From contig CAVJGI010000101.1 of NCBI GenBank assembly GCA_963649145.1, positions 1 to 7,483 on the forward strand: a stretch of DNA of 7,483 bases, written 5' to 3'. How positions within the stretch are numbered: position 1 is the first letter of the stretch; every line of letters begins with the position of its first letter. This document shows positions 4,928-7,483 of this stretch, in pieces. The notes beneath the pieces were generated by a model, which searched no databases, was not told the DNA's origin, and was given only the letters and a program-made list of their open reading frames with translations. A program made the position numbers and the translations under genes. Source of the DNA: SVKR01 sp963649145. GTDB taxonomy: Bacteria; Bacillota; Clostridia; Oscillospirales; Oscillospiraceae.

Positions 4928-5811
4928 GCGCCTGCGCGCTCTGCCCGCGGCACTGCGGCGCGGACCGGGCGGCGGGACAGAGCGGCTTCTGCGGTGTTCC
5001 GGCGCTGCCGATGGTCTGCCGCGCCGCGCCCCACTTCGGCGAGGAGCCCTGCATCAGCGGCACGCGCGGCAGCGGCGCGGTGTTTTTCGCCGGCTGCAAT
5101 CTGCGCTGCGTGTTCTGCCAGAACCACGCCATCAGCCGCGGCGAAGCCGGCGAGACGCTGACCGTGGCGCAGCTGCGGGACACCTTCCTGCGCCTGCGCG
5201 ATCAGGGGGTGCATAATCTGAACCTCGTGACGCCGACGCACTATGCCGGCGTCATCGCCGAAGCCCTCGCGGGGCTCAGTCTCGGCATCCCCGTCGTGTG
5301 GAACAGCTCCGGCTATGAGTCCGCGGAGACGCTGCGGCAATTGGACGGGCTCGTGCAGATCTATATGCCGGACTATAAATACGCCGACGCCGCGCTCGCC
5401 GCGCGCTATTCCGCCGCGCCGGACTATCCGGAAACGGCGCTGGCGGCGCTGCGGGAGATGTTCCGGCAGGTGGGACCCTTTGAGCTGGACGGCGACGGCA
5501 TCCTGCGCCGCGGGCTGCTCATCCGCCACCTCATCCTCCCCGGCGCGGCGGAGAACACGCTCCGCTGTATCGACCGCATCGAGGATAATTTCCCGCCGCG
5601 GGAGATCCTCTTCTCGCTCATGAGCCAGTACACCCCCATGCCGGGGCTCGAAGCCTTCCCGGAGCTCCGCCGCCCCATCACGCAGGCAGAGTTCGACCGC
5701 TGCCGCAGCTACCTCGACTTCTCCGAGATAGAATACGGCTACTGGCAGTCCCCGGACGCGGCAACGGACGAGATGATCCCGGATTTTGACGGGACCGGGG
5801 TCGGAAAATAA
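4924..5811 (+). CDS. PflX-like radical SAM protein (COG1313)
   Basis: 295 aa, full length for the family, cytoplasmic. The radical SAM cluster motif is CNLRCVFC, with Cys58, Cys62 and Cys65 binding the 4Fe-4S cluster that cleaves S-adenosylmethionine. Other stretches I associate with this family are NLVTPTHY (100-107), WNSSGYE (126-132), IYMPDYKY (146-153), RHLILPG (201-207) and SLMSQYTP (231-238). The N-terminus has four further cysteines, Cys4, Cys7, Cys11 and Cys23, in CALCPRHC and GFCG, which may bind a second metal or cluster. Members are related to pyruvate formate-lyase activating enzymes, but their substrate is not established and no glycyl radical enzyme is present here. The ATG overlaps the stop of the glycosyltransferase (ATGA) and its ribosome binding site GAGGA (4910-4914) lies inside that gene, so translation is probably coupled. 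A bidirectional terminator follows. Confidence 0.9.
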   Translation: MSACALCPRHCGADRAAGQSGFCGVPALPMVCRAAPHFGEEPCISGTRGSGAVFFAGCNLRCVFCQNHAISRGEAGETLTVAQLRDTFLRLRDQGVHNLNLVTPTHYAGVIAEALAGLSLGIPVVWNSSGYESAETLRQLDGLVQIYMPDYKYADAALAARYSAAPDYPETALAALREMFRQVGPFELDGDGILRRGLLIRHLILPGAAENTLRCIDRIEDNFPPREILFSLMSQYTPMPGLEAFPELRRPITQAEFDRCRSYLDFSEIEYGYWQSPDAATDEMIPDFDGTGVGK

Positions 5812-5817
5812 AAAAAG

Positions 5818-5861
5818 GACCCGGCGGACACGCGTATTTCTGCGTGTCCGCCGGGTCTTTT
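5818..5861. terminator. Bidirectional terminator between convergent genes
   Basis: GACCCGGCGGACACGC (5818-5833) pairs perfectly over 16 bp with 5842-5857, loop of 8 nt. On the plus strand a short T-run follows (5858-5861). On the minus strand an eight-T run follows (complement of the A-run at 5809-5816). It serves both the radical SAM gene ending at 5811 and the leftward lipoprotein gene ending at 5868, and overlaps neither coding region. Confidence 0.9.
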
Positions 5862-5867
5862 CTGCGT

Positions 5868-7298
5868 TTAATAATCGACCTGAACCGTCTCCTCCGCGAG
5901 CGTTTTATGCTTCGCGTCGCGGACGGAAATGCACATCTCCAGCCCGGACACATCGGAGGTCGCCGCGACGCCGGCGGAGGCGAGCGAATCCTCGTCCAAG
6001 CTCACCTTCAGCAGCACCGTCGCACCCGCGGGGATCTCGGCATATTCGCCGTAAGAGTCCATCATAAAGCCGTTCACGGAGATCGAGTCGGAGTCGATCG
6101 AGAGTGTAAGCGGCTGTTTGCCGGTGTTTTCCGCGAAAAACAGCGCATACATATCCGATGTATAAGACCAGCGGCTCTCCGCGATCGGTCCGGCGTAGAC
6201 CTTCAGCCCGCTCTGGGAAAGCAGCGCCTTGCCGGTCGGAGCATAATCCTCCGCCCCGGCGCGCAGTGTCAGCGTAAAGCCGGTCTCCTCGCCGGTCTCC
6301 GCGTAGTTTTCGTCCTTTCCGCGGAGTACGGCGCCGACGGAGCCCGGCTCTCCAAGACCGCAGGCACTGAAATAGCTGCTCTCCGCCACGTCGTTCAGAT
6401 TGACGCTCAGCAAAACGCGGCGGCCGGGGCTGACCGTCTCACTGGTCCATGTCCCGCTCTCCGCGATCACGCCATCCAGCGCGATCTCATCCGCCGCGAC
6501 ATAGCGCATCGCACTGCCGCGGTTTTCCACCTCCAGCACAAGCACGAGCTCGTCGTCCTCCGTGCGCATCACGGCTTCGCCGACGGCGGCAAGGCTGCTG
6601 CCGAGCGCAAGCTCCTCCGCGTAAAAGCACTCCACCGTGTAGCCCAGACTGCCTTGCAGCTCCTCGCTGCAAAACGCATTCCGGAAGCCGTCCTCGTCGA
6701 AGCTCCAGCCGGCATAGGCGGAGGTCTGGAGGCTGATGGGCCCGGTATAGACGGACTTGTAGTCCGGGTCCGTGATCTCGATCGCGACGTCCATCTCCGC
6801 GATCTCCGTCACGCCGCAGAGCAGCAGGTTATCAATGTCGATACCGATCGTATCGCTGGCTTTTTTGCCCGGACCGACGGTGCAGTTCAGATAGCCGTCC
6901 GGGACCATGTAGCCGTTCACGGCGTTGCAGGCGTAGCCAAGCGTGCCGCTGAGGAAGGTCAGCTCTTTAGCGGAGTTGTTCTCGATGCTGAGCGAAAGCT
7001 CCGCTTCCCATCGCGTATAGTCGAGCCCCGTCGCCGTGATCTTCACGCCGCCGACGTCATAGAGCACGGTCTCCTCCACGGTCGCCGTTTTCCGGAACTC
7101 CAGCGTTCCCGCGCCGGATGCGCCGCTGCTCTGGATCCCCGGCACGGCGCTCTCCTGCGGGGCAGTGCTCCCCTGCGGCGCGTTGGTCGTCTGTGTGATC
7201 CCCGGCGCCGCCTTGCCGCCGCAGCCGGCGAGCGCCGCAGCGAGCAGCAGCGCCAGAAGCAGACTCCAGCTCCGTCTTTGAATTTTGTTGTTTTTCAT
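5868..7298 (-). CDS. Large lipoprotein with three related beta-rich modules
   Basis: 476 aa, not a family I can name. Residues 1-26 are a lipoprotein signal peptide with lipobox LAGC (Cys26), so it is probably anchored outside the cell. A Gly/Ser/Thr/Pro/Gln-rich linker (27-65) follows, then three modules of about 110-125 residues: about 76-192, 220-346 and 360-474. Each has the same order of landmarks: an ENN, ENR or ENT turn after a beta strand (106, 258, 390), a VNGY/LDGV/VNGF strand (127, 274, 408), a PG or PAG turn before an alternating hydrophobic strand (143, 290, 423), and a closing strand. This suggests repeated immunoglobulin-like sandwiches used for binding or as spacers; no catalytic motif is seen. 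The first and third modules are the most alike. The start at 7298 follows AGGAGGA (complement of 7309-7315) with 10 nt spacing. No convincing promoter is visible just upstream. Confidence 0.85.
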   Translation of the reverse strand: MKNNKIQRRSWSLLLALLLAAALAGCGGKAAPGITQTTNAPQGSTAPQESAVPGIQSSGASGAGTLEFRKTATVEETVLYDVGGVKITATGLDYTRWEAELSLSIENNSAKELTFLSGTLGYACNAVNGYMVPDGYLNCTVGPGKKASDTIGIDIDNLLLCGVTEIAEMDVAIEITDPDYKSVYTGPISLQTSAYAGWSFDEDGFRNAFCSEELQGSLGYTVECFYAEELALGSSLAAVGEAVMRTEDDELVLVLEVENRGSAMRYVAADEIALDGVIAESGTWTSETVSPGRRVLLSVNLNDVAESSYFSACGLGEPGSVGAVLRGKDENYAETGEETGFTLTLRAGAEDYAPTGKALLSQSGLKVYAGPIAESRWSYTSDMYALFFAENTGKQPLTLSIDSDSISVNGFMMDSYGEYAEIPAGATVLLKVSLDEDSLASAGVAATSDVSGLEMCISVRDAKHKTLAEETVQVDY

Positions 7299-7379
7299 CG
7301 TTTCGGTTTCCTCCTGTTACAATATATTTGCCTCGGAAAAGTTGCAGCCAGCTACGAGCCGAGACATCTCGTTGCCTAA

Positions 7380-7470
7380 GCTGTTAGAATAGGAAGGTAA
7401 TGGTCTGACCCATCCCTCCAAGGGCTTCGTGCCCGTAATTAAGTCAGTCAGCCATCCTCCTATTCGCAGC
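7380..7470. ncRNA. Compact self-complementary element, probable structured RNA
   Basis: Nested pairing read on the plus strand: GCTG (7380-7383) with CAGC (7467-7470); GAATAGGA (7387-7394) with TCCTATTC (7458-7465), perfect 8 bp; GG (7396-7397) with CC (7456-7457) and ATGG (7400-7403) with CCAT (7452-7455); CTGAC (7405-7409) with GTCAG (7443-7447); and a terminal GGGC/GCCC hairpin (7422-7434). The unpaired 7410-7421 is C-rich (CCATCCCTCC) and 7435-7442 is AT-rich. Pairing works on either strand, so direction is undecided. On plus, the C-rich loop could bind ribosome binding sites as some small RNAs do. On minus, the element would lie in the long leader of the lipoprotein gene. No terminator is visible before the window ends. 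A known ncRNA family is possible, but I cannot name it with confidence. Confidence 0.45.
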
Positions 7471-7483
7471 GTTCGATTTGTGC

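Noticed and set aside
5844..7379. 511-codon plus-strand open frame
   Set aside because: It is the antisense shadow of the lipoprotein. It has no ribosome binding site, starts in the terminator region and gives an Arg/His/Ala-rich product with no recognisable domain.

Overview
The window looks like chromosomal DNA from a GC-rich, Gram-positive member of the Clostridia, most likely a gut Oscillospirales species. The reasons are strong Shine-Dalgarno sites, sigma-A-type promoters, two lipobox lipoproteins (one with a Pro/Thr-rich linker), GC-rich coding DNA beside AT-richer spacers, and a short palindromic repeat of a kind I remember as abundant in that group. The genus assignment is inference. 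I see no phage, plasmid, IS, CRISPR, rRNA or tRNA signal.

Left part (1-1403): a possible leftward promoter at the edge, one copy of a dispersed palindromic repeat, then a sigma-A promoter driving a secreted SGNH/GDSL-like hydrolase lipoprotein (251-1096). A hairpin terminator follows. Its right arm and T-run sit directly against the start of a small unrecognised membrane-anchored protein (1146-1403).

Middle (1404-3225): about 400 bases without a gene hold the most interesting structure. A good promoter (1470-1499) is followed by about 215 nt of strongly structured RNA and a perfect 14-bp intrinsic terminator. Only 49 nt separate that terminator from an AspT/YidE-type membrane transporter (1812-3161), and I find no other promoter for the transporter. 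The RNA is therefore either a regulatory leader (riboswitch or attenuator) or an independent ncRNA with read-through.

Right-centre (3226-5861): a second copy of the palindromic repeat and a promoter precede a three-gene operon: an acyl-ACP thioesterase-like protein, a short family 2 glycosyltransferase lacking the usual C-terminal membrane helices, and a PflX-like (COG1313) radical SAM protein that overlaps the glycosyltransferase by ATGA. A perfect 16-bp bidirectional terminator separates this operon from a convergent gene.

Right end (5862-7483): a leftward lipoprotein built from three related beta-rich modules. Upstream of it lies a compact, highly self-complementary element (7380-7470) that looks like a structured RNA; its strand and identity cannot be fixed from this window.
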